A DNA stretch of 64,000 bases, taken from assembly GCF_963678635.1 (NCBI RefSeq), contig NC_087071.1, positions 40,193,797 through 40,257,796 of the forward strand, written 5' to 3'. Below the pieces are notes generated by a model that saw only the letters and a list, made by a program, of their open reading frames with translations, searched no databases and had not been told where the DNA came from. How positions within the stretch are numbered: the stretch's first letter is position 1; every line of letters starts with the position of its first letter. Positions 34,739 through 44,732 of the stretch are shown here, in pieces. The position numbers and the translations under genes are program-made. Origin of the DNA: Symsagittifera roscoffensis. Lineage: Eukaryota > Xenacoelomorpha > Acoela > Convolutidae.

Positions 34739-37697
34739 CCATGTATTTTCCTGCGATATGTTTGATAGAGAAATTAAAAGGTAATAATCTGTCTACCCAT
34801 CTTGTTAGTCTACTGTGGTAAGTTTCATTCCCGTGGTTTGGTGATAAAGCGGATAATAAAGCTTTGTGATCAGTAATTACTTCGAAATCTGATCCGTAAA
34901 GGTAATTCTTATAATGTTCGACGGCCCATACAACCCCTAGTAGTTCGAGCTCGTTCGTAGAATATTTAGACTCGTGAGGGTTTAAAAAGCGTGAAGCAAA
35001 TGAGATTGTTTTCCAATCGTTCCCATGGAGTTGTTCAAGCGAGGCTCCGAGTCCATTATGTGACGCGTCTGTTTTTACTCTAGTTTTACGTTTCACGTCA
35101 AAATGAGTATTCTCTGTTAGGTTTACGATTTCTTCTTTAATTTTTTCAAACGCTTTTGTATGGTCATCGTTCCATTGGAATATTGATTTCTTATTTAGAA
35201 GCGGTCGGAGTGAGCTTCCTAAGGATGCTAAGTTTGGGACGAATTTAATGTATTGGTTTATAGAACCAAAAAATGATCGTAGTTCTTTCAAATTCTTCGG
35301 AATAGGTAGATCTTTTATGGCTTTCGATTTGTCGAATAATGGGGTAATACCTGATTTAGAGATTTTGAATCCCAACCATTCTATTTCTTTTTGAAAGAAT
35401 TTACATTTTGACCATTTCACCGCAAAATTGTATTCGTCGAGGGTCGATAAAATTTTTAATACAATATTCTTGTGGTCTAAGAATGATCCTTTGGAAGAGA
35501 TTAAAATGTCGTCCAAGTAACAGTTAGTAAATGGGATTGAACCTAACGTAGAGTCCATTACTCTTTGAAATTCGTTAGGCATATCCCCTAAGCCGTAAAA
35601 ACCAGTTAAAAATTGGTAAGTACCCGTAATATCACCACCCACGATACTGAAGTTACATTGGTTACTAGTGAATTTATCTAGTGCTAATTGGCTGTACGCG
35701 TTTTTTAAGTCTAAGTTAGTAAACCACACTTCTCCAACGGAATCATTAGTAATTTGTGCCGCGACATTGTTTACCAGTTCGTGGATGTTTGGCATTTGAT
35801 ATTTGTTCTTGTAAGTCTGTTTGTTTATGAACTTGGAATCTAAGGCTAATTTGATGGATTTATCTTTTTTACAAGTGATGACTATTGGGCTAATGAATCT
35901 GTCTTCATCGCAGTTTTCTAATTTTTTAATATGTCCTTCCGCTTTTACTCTATTGAGTTCTGTCTTAACCGCATCCAGTAAGTGAAGGGGGACTCGTCTT
36001 CCCTTTAGTTGGATTGGTTTTAAGGGTTCATGGAAATGGGTGATTTTCATCTGATTTTTAATTTTTCCAATCCGAAGGAATAAATTTTTGAATGATTTTG
36101 TTATATTCAAAATTTCCCTATCTTGGTTTGTTTGAGAGATGGAATTTATTGACTTACACTGCTTGTTAGTCTGAAAGTGTGGGAAGTGTTTCTGAGAGAC
36201 TTCTATCCCCACTTTTGGAAGGTTGTCGTTTCCTAAGATATTTCTCTCGTGTCCCTCGGTTAGAAAGAATTGACAGTCGTTGTCTGACCAACCATTTGAA
36301 AATATCGGAAGCTTCACCTTTCCAGTGATTTTTATGGCATTATCTGTGAAGCCACAGTATAGGTCTCTAGTTGACTTATCCACTGGATAAATTTTCAAGT
36401 AGGGGTCTCGTAACTTTAATTCGTGAAATACGTTTTTCTTAAGGAAGCTCACCGGGCTAGCTGAATCCACTTGAATGTTTAAAATTACTTGGTTTTCTTT
36501 TCCGAGTCCAATGTTTAATAGTTTCTTCAATTCTTTTCCATCGTTATCAAAAATCGTAGTTACATTTAGTACAGAATAATCGTCGTTTTCGCTTTGTCCA
36601 GATTCTGACCATGCGTTTATGACGCCACAACATTCTCTATCCATGAGGTCAGTATTTACATCCTGAATATCCGACGGATTAAAATCTGTATTATCTACAA
36701 TTTGTGTATTTACAATGTTTACAATTTTGCGACGAGATCTACAAAGTCTGGTGAAATGTCCTTTGAATTTACATGAAGTACAAGTCGTGTCCTTTGCTGG
36801 GCAAACTGCTAAGTGACCTTTTGCGAATAATCCGCCACACTTCATACAGTTGTTACTCCTTTCGATGTTAAGGGTTGGTTCTCTTTTGACGTTAAAGTGG
36901 TTGCTTGGTTTGTGTACGGATGATCCGTTGGATTTAAAATTATTGGTTAACTTCAAGTGATTTAAAATTCCTTTTTCGTCTATGAGTGCTACATTTAGTG
37001 CTTCGCGTGGAGGGAGGGTTTCTGTTAACAATTTCCTTTGGATGTCGTAGTTTTTCATATTATTTATGAAAATATCCCTTATCCACTCTTCTTCTCCTGC
37101 GATTATGTCGCACTTTTTCGCCATTTCAGCTAAGGCACCCCAGAATTGTTCAAGGGATTCTCTGTCGCGTTGTTTTCTATTTAACAGTTTATGTCGTTCA
37201 AATGTGACATTTGTTTTTCTTACGAAAGCGATCGCTAATAACTCCCAGAATTCCTTAAAAGAAATTTGTAGGACTTTCACCTTGGTATATTTTTGTCCGA
37301 AGATCCTTTTTCCTTCATTTCCCAGTGCCAGATACAAAACCGAACGTAATTTCTTGTCTGCTTCTTCTATTCGCATTCCGTTGAATTTCTTGGTTTCGGT
37401 TTTTATCGATGCTGTTTCTTCTTCGTCATATCGTCTTTGTTCTTGGGAATTTCTCTCCAATCTCGAGCGTCTTTGAGTATCTGTTTCACCGTCCGTTGAG
37501 TTTTCCAAATTTGGAGGTAGTGGGTGATGTCTCTCCGACGGATTGAGTAAATTTTCTATATCTATGTTTTCCTTAGCAATTATAGCTAATTGAAACAGAT
37601 CACTCCAGTCTTCCCAAGGGATGGGTGGGTCTACCGTATGGTTTTGCCAAAAAGGAGGTATTCCTCTCACGTTAGATTCGTTAGATGACTGCGCCAT
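34728..37697 (-). CDS. gag-pol: Gag, protease, reverse transcriptase and RNase H of the Ty3/gypsy element
   Basis: 989 codons in one frame. Gag: a capsid-like helical region at about residues 110-255, then two zinc knuckles at about 282-318, the first with unusual C-x2-C-x7-H-x3-C spacing and the second a standard C-x2-C-x4-H-x4-C. The protease active-site triad appears as DSA at residue 411. The RT palm carries YLDD starting at residue 727 and is followed by an EWLGFKI-type block. RNase H starts near residue 872 with a TDASHNGLGA-type motif and continues with ELELLGVVWA and TDHKALL. The start ATG uses the last base of the 5' LTR (37697), so there is no separate leader between LTR and Gag. 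Gag and Pol share one frame, unlike elements that use a frameshift here. The frame ends prematurely after RNase H. Confidence 0.93.
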   Translation of the reverse strand: MAQSSNESNVRGIPPFWQNHTVDPPIPWEDWSDLFQLAIIAKENIDIENLLNPSERHHPLPPNLENSTDGETDTQRRSRLERNSQEQRRYDEEETASIKTETKKFNGMRIEEADKKLRSVLYLALGNEGKRIFGQKYTKVKVLQISFKEFWELLAIAFVRKTNVTFERHKLLNRKQRDRESLEQFWGALAEMAKKCDIIAGEEEWIRDIFINNMKNYDIQRKLLTETLPPREALNVALIDEKGILNHLKLTNNFKSNGSSVHKPSNHFNVKREPTLNIERSNNCMKCGGLFAKGHLAVCPAKDTTCTSCKFKGHFTRLCRSRRKIVNIVNTQIVDNTDFNPSDIQDVNTDLMDRECCGVINAWSESGQSENDDYSVLNVTTIFDNDGKELKKLLNIGLGKENQVILNIQVDSASPVSFLKKNVFHELKLRDPYLKIYPVDKSTRDLYCGFTDNAIKITGKVKLPIFSNGWSDNDCQFFLTEGHERNILGNDNLPKVGIEVSQKHFPHFQTNKQCKSINSISQTNQDREILNITKSFKNLFLRIGKIKNQMKITHFHEPLKPIQLKGRRVPLHLLDAVKTELNRVKAEGHIKKLENCDEDRFISPIVITCKKDKSIKLALDSKFINKQTYKNKYQMPNIHELVNNVAAQITNDSVGEVWFTNLDLKNAYSQLALDKFTSNQCNFSIVGGDITGTYQFLTGFYGLGDMPNEFQRVMDSTLGSIPFTNCYLDDILISSKGSFLDHKNIVLKILSTLDEYNFAVKWSKCKFFQKEIEWLGFKISKSGITPLFDKSKAIKDLPIPKNLKELRSFFGSINQYIKFVPNLASLGSSLRPLLNKKSIFQWNDDHTKAFEKIKEEIVNLTENTHFDVKRKTRVKTDASHNGLGASLEQLHGNDWKTISFASRFLNPHESKYSTNELELLGVVWAVEHYKNYLYGSDFEVITDHKALLSALSPNHGNETYHSRLTRWVDRLLPFNFSIKHIAGKYMGFH
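37685..37696 (-). promoter_or_regulatory. Primer-binding site overlapping the gag start codon
   Basis: On the minus strand TGGCGCAGTCAT follows the CA end of the 5' LTR with no spacer. Its complement ends ...TGACTGCGCCA, which fits a tRNA 3' end (acceptor strand TGACTGC, discriminator G, CCA), most like a serine tRNA, although the matching tRNA gene is not in this window. The first bases of gag (ATGGCGCAGTCA) are the same bases. Confidence 0.6.
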
Positions 37698-37911
37698 GAT
37701 AAAATGTTACTTTGTTGTAGCTAATTCTAGGTTAAAACTAATAAAAAGAATAAGAATTAAGATGAATTAGTCAATAAGTTAAAACATTAAAACAATGAGA
37801 GATCATTCTCTCCGCCGGAGAGAATGGCTCATGAAGGTCATATATGAGTGACCGGTTAATTAACTAAGTATGTTTTGCAATAATTGCAAAACCTGATGTA
37901 AGATCACAACA
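37697..37911 (-). repeat. 5' LTR of the Ty3/gypsy element
   Basis: 215 bp, TG...CA, one mismatch to the 3' copy. The element's transcription would start within it. The A of the terminal CA (minus strand) is also the A of the gag ATG. Confidence 0.95.
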
Positions 37912-38106
37912 CAGCCAAAAACGGATATCTTAAAAAGTACCAAAGGGAGATCCTATGGGTCGGCAGGGGGTCGAATCCCTGAGGGGAGGGGGAAATGAGA
38001 GCGAACGACGGAATATCAAAATAATGCAAGGGGGGACCCTTTGAGTCGGCAGGGGGTTGAATACCTGAAGAACTTCCCCTCTCCTTTTCCGCTAAATCAA
38101 CTTTTG

Positions 38107-39640
38107 TACGTTATTTTAGTTTTTAAGGAAATTCGGTCAAGAAAATAATTCAAAAGTGTACCATTCCAAAATTAACTTTCCTTGCTTGAACAATTTAAGA
38201 TTTTGATTCAAAAATTAATACACTGGGTTAAAGTACAAGGATAACTGGTTGCTGTGAAAGGCTTTTTTCCAAATTTGTGTGATTTTTTTTTGCGCGCGGT
38301 GTATTAGAAAGATTCAGACGAACACTTGTAATTTCCTTAAATTAGACATAATTAACAAGAGTTGTCTTCTAGAATATCAAGAACAGAAGTGCTTAATTGA
38401 CAAAAAGCGCTAATGTAAACTTCAAAATCAGTTTCTTTATGGATGAAACTAAGGCAACACAGACTAAATAAACTTTTTTTATTATCTTACCTTGATAAAA
38501 TTCACAGATACGTTTGATAATTTTGAAGTATAATGGAAATGATTTATTGTATTAATGCAAGTTACGAGATAGAGAAAAATTGGATTAATAAAAAAGTGAA
38601 ATAAATGAAAAACTCTATAATTTATTCCTAGAAATCAACGACAAAAAGCAGATTCCACAAAAATAAACAATTGAAACTGAAAGTTTTCGGATCTGGTTGG
38701 TTTTAAGAGAACTGTGGAATCAAGTTTTCAATGTAATACTTGAGTACCATTATTGGTCATACAGTGCTGATTTAAATAATCCATACAAAATGAATAAAAC
38801 TTGAAATTTAATATTCATTCTTCTCAAATTGAGTCGATTGTAAAGGAAGAATGACGAAGAATAACCTTTTTTAATTTTTTACAGAATTAATCTGGGGTAA
38901 TTTGCTTTGCGAAGTTCGGACCCGAAAAATTCCACTAGAAACGATTGTTTTTGGCTTTGTTTAGACATAGACATTCAAAAAATACTTAAACCCAATTCGT
39001 TCATTTACTGACAAAACTATATCACTGCAAGCCTCTCATGTCGCCCAACAAAACTTGAGAAAGGTGTAAGAATCCTGCTTTGTAAAAACAAATTTATTTT
39101 CGTTTGATAGCCAAAGAATATCGTTTTTTTTTAAAAAAAAAAAAAAAAACCCTAATTTCTTTTAATAAGAACCTTTTGCACCCACTTTAGGCGGTTATAC
39201 ACTTCCTAATTTTGTTGGGCTACATAAATGGCTCGCAGTAATATGGTTTAGTTAGTAATGAACAAACAAGTTTGAAGTAGTTTGATTGTCTAAACAAATC
39301 CAAAAATGGTCCTTTTTGGGTTTTTGGGTAGTGTTTTGAGCCCGAACTTAACAAAAAAAATGCAACACATTAAATCTGTTAAATTTTTAGGCAAGGTCGA
39401 TCGTCATTCTTTTTGTTTCTAAAATCAACCCATTTCGAGAAAAACGCTTTTTAACTTCAAGTTTTATTCAGTTTGTTCGGATAATTTAACTCAGCACTGT
39501 GTCGCTATGTAGCAAATTGTCTATGAACTTAGTATAGTTATGGTAATTTTTTTTCTAAATAAAAATCAAATCAACCTCCATGTTCTCAATGATGTTCTCA
39601 ATGTTCGCTTACATTAGATTTTTGACTCCATCGTATTTCC
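38107..39640. other. Intergenic, AT-rich, no supported gene
   Basis: No frames with domains on either strand. Contains an AT-homopolymer junction (T-run and 17-A run at 39125-39149). Confidence 0.5.
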
Positions 39641-39858
39641 AGAACGCAGTACGCTTCGATGCAAAATTACGAGTGCTTTAGAATGTCTACGGAGTTCAGT
39701 TCGCTTCCAAAGTACACAACCTTGGTGCTATGAGGGAGCTATTAAAGATCAACTTTTCACCGCAATCTTGCATCTAATTCGGTATTAGCTTCGCAATGCT
39801 AACTTTTAATATCAGCTTTAACAAGCGATTACTAACTTTGCACCAGCTTTGAAAAAAA

Positions 39859-40203
39859 TTGCACCAGCTAAGAATGACCAGCTTAGAAAAAAAAATGTTC
39901 TACCGTCTACTCTTAAATTGCCTTCCAGATAAAAACGTTCTATGGAGTAGGAATTTAAAATCCGATCCATTATGTGCTTTCTGTATCAATGGGTTCGAGA
40001 ACTGTGCCCATATGTTTGAAAATTGCATTACTATAAAACCGTTCCTGGAAAAACTTCACGTCAAAGAGTTAACCGACCTCGTCAAGAGTAACAGTGTTAT
40101 AAAAACGAAAGCAGTATCAATCGTCCTTTTTGATTCATGGAAAAGCAACGATGCAGAATGTACAAGTTACAGACTCAAAAAACATACAAAGTTTACGCAT
40201 TAA
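39859..40203 (+). pseudogene. LINE (non-LTR retrotransposon) C-terminal fragment
   Basis: 114 codons. Residues 15-60 have an LLNCLPDKNVLW-type helix followed by C-x2-C and, 7 residues later, H-x4-C, with the text pattern of the zinc-binding domain found downstream of the reverse transcriptase in many LINEs (zf-RVT). Nothing recognisable as RT survives upstream, although similar broken frames extend back to about 39640. It is a truncated 3' remnant, as is typical of LINE insertions. It lies in plus orientation next to the minus-strand exon at 40286. Confidence 0.65.
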
Positions 40204-40285
40204 TTTACCTAAAACTGTTTTTTTTGCTTAAACACCAAATAGTTGTAGTACATAACTTCTAAGAATTTACGATTTACATACTAAC

Positions 40286-40487
40286 TTGTAATATCAGCGG
40301 CACTGCATAGATGGTAGTTGAACCCAATCATTGCATTCACGAGTGCAGCCAGCATCAGTTGCCCATTGTACTTAGCCGGACTCTGGCCATCGACTGCCCA
40401 AGGCGTACCTTGCAGGGTCCACCTGATTGCATTACCCCCATAGGTGATCAAGGGGGGCTCTTTCAAGTCGAAGAAACATGGAATGAG
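40286..40487 (-). CDS. KLKG..PW repeat protein, exon 6 (candidate)
   Basis: Minus-strand exon of an unnamed repeat protein. The acceptor CTTGCAG before 40487 gives phase 0, matching the phase-0 donor of the exon at 42457. The donor GTTAGT after 40286 is phase 1, as at the same position in exon 3. The encoded piece has an LQGTPW block (equivalent to KLKGxPW in other exons), then a hydrophobic helix ending in a CSAADI block. It aligns with the corresponding halves of the repeats in exons 3 and 4. No later exon was found before the LINE remnant, so the 3' end of the gene is unknown. Confidence 0.6.
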
Positions 40488-42456
40488 CTGCAAGTTCAGA
40501 ATAAATTTCAGATTGTGTAAATCTGTTTTTCTCAAAACTTATAGTGCTGCCAGGATGTTTTGTATTACGCCTATGAACGAACATTTTTGAATTTCTTGAT
40601 TGAGTTTGCAAAACTTCTACTGAAAATTTGAGAAATTGACAGAGGTCCTAAATTTGCCACGCTTGACTTTTATTGCTGCCAAGATTAACGATACGTTATA
40701 TTTCTTCGTCCGTATATTTTAAAGAAGATATTATTGAGCCATATCAATTTTTCTGAGAAATTCATGAAACGAGAAATGAGAAATGAGCGTACTTCATAAA
40801 AAGAAAAAATATATTTTTAGAAAAGTAGGCTAAATTGCCATTCCAGGGCAGTTTTTTGACAAAAAAAACACTGTCTTTGCCATTCAAATTTAAACATAGC
40901 CATCAGGGCAATTGAAAGTGTTTGAAAAAAAGACTGACTAGTTTTTTGAACAAATCTCAGCTTTCGAATTTCAAAGAACTATACACATGCTTTTAAAGCT
41001 CATCAGGTTTTCAGAATAATTTAGCAAGTTTGAAACTTTTTGATAGGAGTAACCCAATTTGAGAAAACTGGATCATCCGCATTTATGAAAAGTGAAAGCA
41101 AATCAATCATAATGGATTTTTGTGGTCTAAAGTTTTGTCAAAATAATCGATTCTCATGTTAGGCCCAGAAAACAAAAATGCACTAAAAATGGATTAAAAT
41201 CTATTTTTTCTCGCGAAAAAAAAATCAAATACATTTTTTTTAAATCCTTTTCAATGGATTATTTAATAAGTAGAAAATCACCTTAAAATGTATTTTTTTT
41301 ACTTTATTTTTGTTTCGCTTCGTGCAAAAAATTGCAAGAATTTGCTTTTATCAAATGAGCAATGCCGAATCTTTGCGAAGCGAGTGTACGGCCTACTCCA
41401 TTTCTAAACTAGGTGAGGGGATTACGGATGTAAGGGCACAAAGGGACAAACGTTGGGCAAGGGGGGTTCTGAGGGGTCGAAGGTGGAAAACGCTAGGGGT
41501 TAATGGATATAGGGAGATTAGTGTCCACCTTCAGTTTTACCCCCCCCCCCCTCCCAATTTTATAACGTTTTATGAAAATTGTTGAAAAGAACAAAACTCC
41601 GTTATTGAGTAACATAAGTGAACAACAAGTAGCCAACTTTAGTTTAGCACGCAGAAAAAAATTTATGTACGTTGAAATTTGCAACTCAATAAGTGGTAAA
41701 CGTTGATCATATTTGAGTTTCTTTGACGGCGTCCTCAAAAATGAAAAAAAAAAAATCTATTATAAAGGATTAAAAACGGATTTTGTTGCCTCGAACAATA
41801 GTGATATTATAATCCATTTTAACTGATTATAATCTTTTTTTTTCAGTTTTGTGAAAACTGACAACAAAACTCAAGTATTACCGATTTTTATCCATGGAAT
41901 TCCAATGCGGGAATTAATGAAAAATTCCTTTCTCTGAAAAATTTGAAAAATATTTCTTCGAAAACTGGAAATCGAACACGTTTTTGGTAGTTTTTACATT
42001 TTCGCTGTTCGATGCCTGAGTTCACTTCCTTTTAACAAAAAAAAATGAAGTGAACAAAACTGAAAAAGAAATCAAAAGTCAGACCGCGATAAAAATCCGA
42101 GCCTGAACAACTTTGAAAATTTTTGCCGAAAAAAAAACGGAAAAAAATCAATAAGACCTATAAGGTCTTATTGATTTTTTCCCGTTTTTTTTCGGCAAAA
42201 ATGTTAAAAGTTGTTCAGGCTCGGATTTTTATCGCGGTCTGACTTTTGATTTCTTTTTCAGTTTTGTTCACTTCATTTTTTTTTGTTAAAAGGAAGTGAA
42301 TTCAGGTATCGAACAGCGAAAATGTAAAAGATTCTGAGCTACGTCAATCGACTCTTATTTTTCTGATACTACTTTTGAGCTAATGTAATTTGTCTACATG
42401 CCCCATGAAATATTATCATTCTTTTTCTTAGTTTGATTCTTTTAATTTCTTCTAAC
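40488..42456 (-). other. Intron between candidate exons 5 and 6; contains a 340-bp palindrome
   Basis: No coding exon was recognised inside it. Frames at 41310-41585 (plus) and 41493-41738 (minus) overlap a C-tract at 41541-41552 and have no domain. The palindrome at 41991-42330 is described separately. Confidence 0.45.
41991..42330. repeat. Near-perfect palindrome with arms of about 170 bp
   Basis: Left arm 41991-42160 and right arm 42162-42330 are reverse complements with only scattered differences; the centre reads TAAGACCT-ATA-AGGTCTTA at 42152-42170. There is essentially no spacer, so it is a cruciform/hairpin in DNA and a single long hairpin in RNA. It lies in the intron between candidate exons 5 and 6 of the repeat-protein gene. 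No target duplication was seen. Confidence 0.9.
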
Positions 42457-42605
42457 CTGAGACAGATATGTATGAATCTGTTCGTGCATGTGTAGTGCGT
42501 ACAGGTGATTGGAGTCCTTCACCCCCACAGCACAATAGTAGGTCTCTTTGGGGGGCATATTTATGAAGAAGAACACCCCCTTGTCAGTCTGGCTCCTGCT
42601 GATGT
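42457..42605 (-). CDS. KLKG..PW repeat protein, exon 5 (candidate)
   Basis: Begins in phase 1 after the acceptor TTAATTAAG and ends in phase 0 before a GTTAGA donor. It encodes an ISRSQTDKGVFFF block, the strand-turn-strand that follows the CSAADI/SATNID block in this repeat family, and then a segment equivalent to the NDRLRLMN...VVDIVR part of exon 4. It joins exon 6 in phase. Upstream, its phase is compatible with exon 4, but a direct join would skip about one repeat, so an exon is probably missing between 42606 and 43797, or a second gene starts here. Confidence 0.6.
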
Positions 42606-42849
42606 CTTAATTAAGGCGCGTTTATATAACTTGGGTCAAAAAGCGTAAGCTGCTTGCCAATGTATTGCCCGGGTTGACCTCCATAGACCGAAAATGCTAA
42701 TCATACAATTTCATACACTTAGTCTATGGAAAAATGCTAGTCATACAAATTTCATACATTTTTGCAAAATGAGTTTAATCGAATTTCAAGGGAATTTAAT
42801 AGTTGTTTTGGTATCGAAAATGGTATCTCTTCATTAAAAAAAGGAAGAA

Positions 42850-43460
42850 AAATGGTATGAAAAAAATGCTAATCATACAATTTCCATATATGGAAATTCT
42901 ATGATTAGAAATTTTTTAAAATTTTTTTTTGTGAAAAAAAAAAGCTTTGAACAATCAATTCAACTGCTGGCAAAACATTTAAGCGTTTTTTGGGCTGCTA
43001 CGACTGAAAACTGTGTTTTTTTTTGATTTTTGTTTTCTGAAAAAAAAAAACACTTGTCATACAATTTCCATATATGGAAATTGTATGACTAGCATTTTTT
43101 TGATGGCGACGACAAAATTTTATGTTTTTTGAAATTGAAAGTATTTTTGAAATTGCCCCCTAAAAATTTTTTGTGTTTTTTTTCCAACCGCAAATTGATT
43201 TTCGTATTCAAACAAACATTTTTTGAAAAAAAAATTTTGCATGCAAAATTTAATTTTTTGTGTGTATAACGTAGTCCTGGATATACTAATATTGGATTTT
43301 TTTCCTTTTCTCTTCATAACTTTTTTCAAAAACGCTTAAAACTCCTCTTTCTTTTGTATGACATGTTTTTGTATGCCTTGATCAATGTCTGGTAAATTAA
43401 AATCTCTAATTTTAGAATTAATATATGGAAATTGTATGACTAGTATTTTTGGTCATCCCT
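42850..43460. repeat. Short palindromes around CATACAATTTCCATATATGG
   Basis: Three related sites: 42870-42912, 43056-43089 and 43420-43450. The middle one is a perfect 34-bp palindrome centred between 43072 and 43073 (GTCATACAATTTCCATA and its complement). Each is next to an A or T run and an AATGCTAATCAT/ATGACTAGCATT motif, so they may be the inverted ends of tiny elements. The rest of the interval is low-complexity. Confidence 0.55.
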
Positions 43461-43797
43461 GATGAATATTTATCACCGGAGTCCACTTTTAAAGCAAATA
43501 ACACAGACTGTTTCAATTTCCATCGATTTGGAAACAGAATTTCAACTCGCGTTTATCCCAATTTTTGTACCGACCGACCCACTTTGCCCTAGAACGGTGA
43601 TATTACAACTTTGGAGCTTGTTTCACAAACGATACAATGTTTTTACAGTTCTCAAAAAACTTCAGTTCTCAGAAACTTTTTACAGTTCTCTACCAGCAAA
43701 ACGACATTATCCACTGAGCTAAAGAGAAAAATCAAACGTCTCACGGAAGAATGACATCAAATCTTGTGTTTCATGTGTTAATTTGTTTTCTGCTTAC

Positions 43798-44238
43798 TTA
43801 ATGCACAAAATTCACATAAATCGCAACTTTTTATCCTATACTTTGAAAAGTTTTGCCTTTTCACGAAAAACTTTCCGAAAGTCTGGTTCTGTTCTGACCC
43901 AAGTTGTACAAGTTGACCTAAGTTCATGATAACTTTCCACCCCACCCTCCTCAGAGCAGTGAACAACTGACACAGGAGGGTAACACTGGGCAGTCCTCGC
44001 TCCCCCCGACTGTACCAAGGGTACCCTTTCAACTTGAATTCGTGACTTCCGAAATGATTTTGCTCCCCTTGGATCTCCGACCAAAACTGAGTCACAACTC
44101 CTCGAACTATGTCGACTACCTGGGAGTTCGAATTCATGAGCCGCAGTCGGTCGTTTAGGTTCAGACTGATTGCGAACATTGATTGGGTGAAATTAGGCGA
44201 TATGTACAAATTGGGCTTTCGGCAGAAAAACATCGTAT
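43798..44238 (-). CDS. KLKG..PW repeat protein, exon 4
   Basis: 147-codon-equivalent exon. The acceptor (AAAAAACAG before 44238) completes the split codon left by exon 3; the strong donor GTAAGC after 43798 is phase 1. It encodes the end of one repeat (a TMFFCRK strand), then a full unit: FAISLNLNDRLRLMN, a helix, HEFKLKGYPWYSRGE, a second helix with GWKVIMN, and GKFFVKR, ending with the start of another unit (CEFCAL). The repeat of about 100 residues is the same as in exons 1-3. Family unknown to me by name. Confidence 0.8.
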
Positions 44239-44327
44239 CTGTTTTTTGGCGCAAATGTGATAGATATATGTCCAATTTTCAACTGACTCAAATATATACA
44301 TAAGTAGCCGATTGCTAGGTGTATAAG

Positions 44328-44732
44328 CAGGGGCGGATCTAAGATTTTCTCGAGGGGGCGGATTTTCAAAAAAAACTCGAAAACTTTGTCGACCTTTTTT
44401 TAAGGTTCGACCAAATTGATTTTGTGAGCTCTCCCACAGCATTAGAAAGACCTTGTTTTGGTCAAACTTTCTGCCCCGCAGGCAAAATTTTGAAAGGCGT
44501 TTTTAGCCACTTTTTGGAAAATTTTGACCAAAAAAAATTGTGTTTTTTCGGCGCGCGCTCGCGAAGAATAGTATTTATTGGCACCGAAGACGCCTTCAGA
44601 AAATTTCTAGGGTAACTCATCAAAAATAGAGATCTCAAAATAGTACAAAGGAGGGGCCATTTTGGTCGCCGCGGGTCGAATCCCCGAGGGAGGGAAGCGC
44701 CCCCCCCCCCCCGGCCCCTAAATCAGCTACTG
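44328..44732. mobile_element. hAT-like MITE (copy C)
   Basis: Starts CAGGGGCGGATCTAAG and ends CCCCTAAATCAGCTACTG, the termini of the MITE family at 30540. The interior shares the CGAAAACTTT-TCGACCTTTT, GGCGCGCGCTCGC and GGGTCGAATCCC blocks with copy B. The flanks TGTATAAG (left) and TATATATAAG (right) are consistent with an 8-bp duplication altered by TA slippage, though not proof. It lies in the intron between exons 3 and 4 of the repeat-protein gene. Confidence 0.75.

Larger units (their letters stand above)
31135..37911 (-). mobile_element. Nearly complete Ty3/gypsy LTR retrotransposon, 6777 bp, with 5-bp TSD
   Basis: Two 215-bp direct repeats (31135-31349 and 37697-37911) start TG and end CA and differ at one base (31211 G versus 37773 A). 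The element is flanked by CAGCC on both sides (31130-31134 and 37912-37916). Coding is on the minus strand with the order gag, protease, RT, RNase H, integrase, which is the Ty3/gypsy order. The near-identical LTRs indicate a recent insertion, yet the coding region is broken in three places (near 34740, 34345 and 32100-32180). It sits inside an older MITE. Plus-strand frames within it (32033-32422, 37066-37476 and others) are antisense shadows. Confidence 0.95.
30433..38106. mobile_element. Older hAT-like MITE copy (B), split by two nested insertions
   Basis: 30433-30539, 30975-31134 and 37912-38106 are consecutive pieces of one element that resembles the copy at 44328-44732: a TCGAAAACTTTGACGACCT-type left part, a GGCGCGCGCTC block, a TAGTATATATTGACGCC block and a GGGTCGGCAGGGGGTCGAAT block, ending with CTAAATCAACTTTTG at 38106. 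It is interrupted by the MITE at 30540-30974 and by the LTR retrotransposon at 31135-37911. Its left terminus is lost in the gap, so its target duplication cannot be checked. Confidence 0.75.

Noticed and set aside
34325..34740. Programmed frameshift between RNase H and integrase
   Set aside because: Considered, but frameshifting in LTR elements normally lies between gag and pol, and three separate breaks are better explained by mutation or sequence error; kept only as a test.
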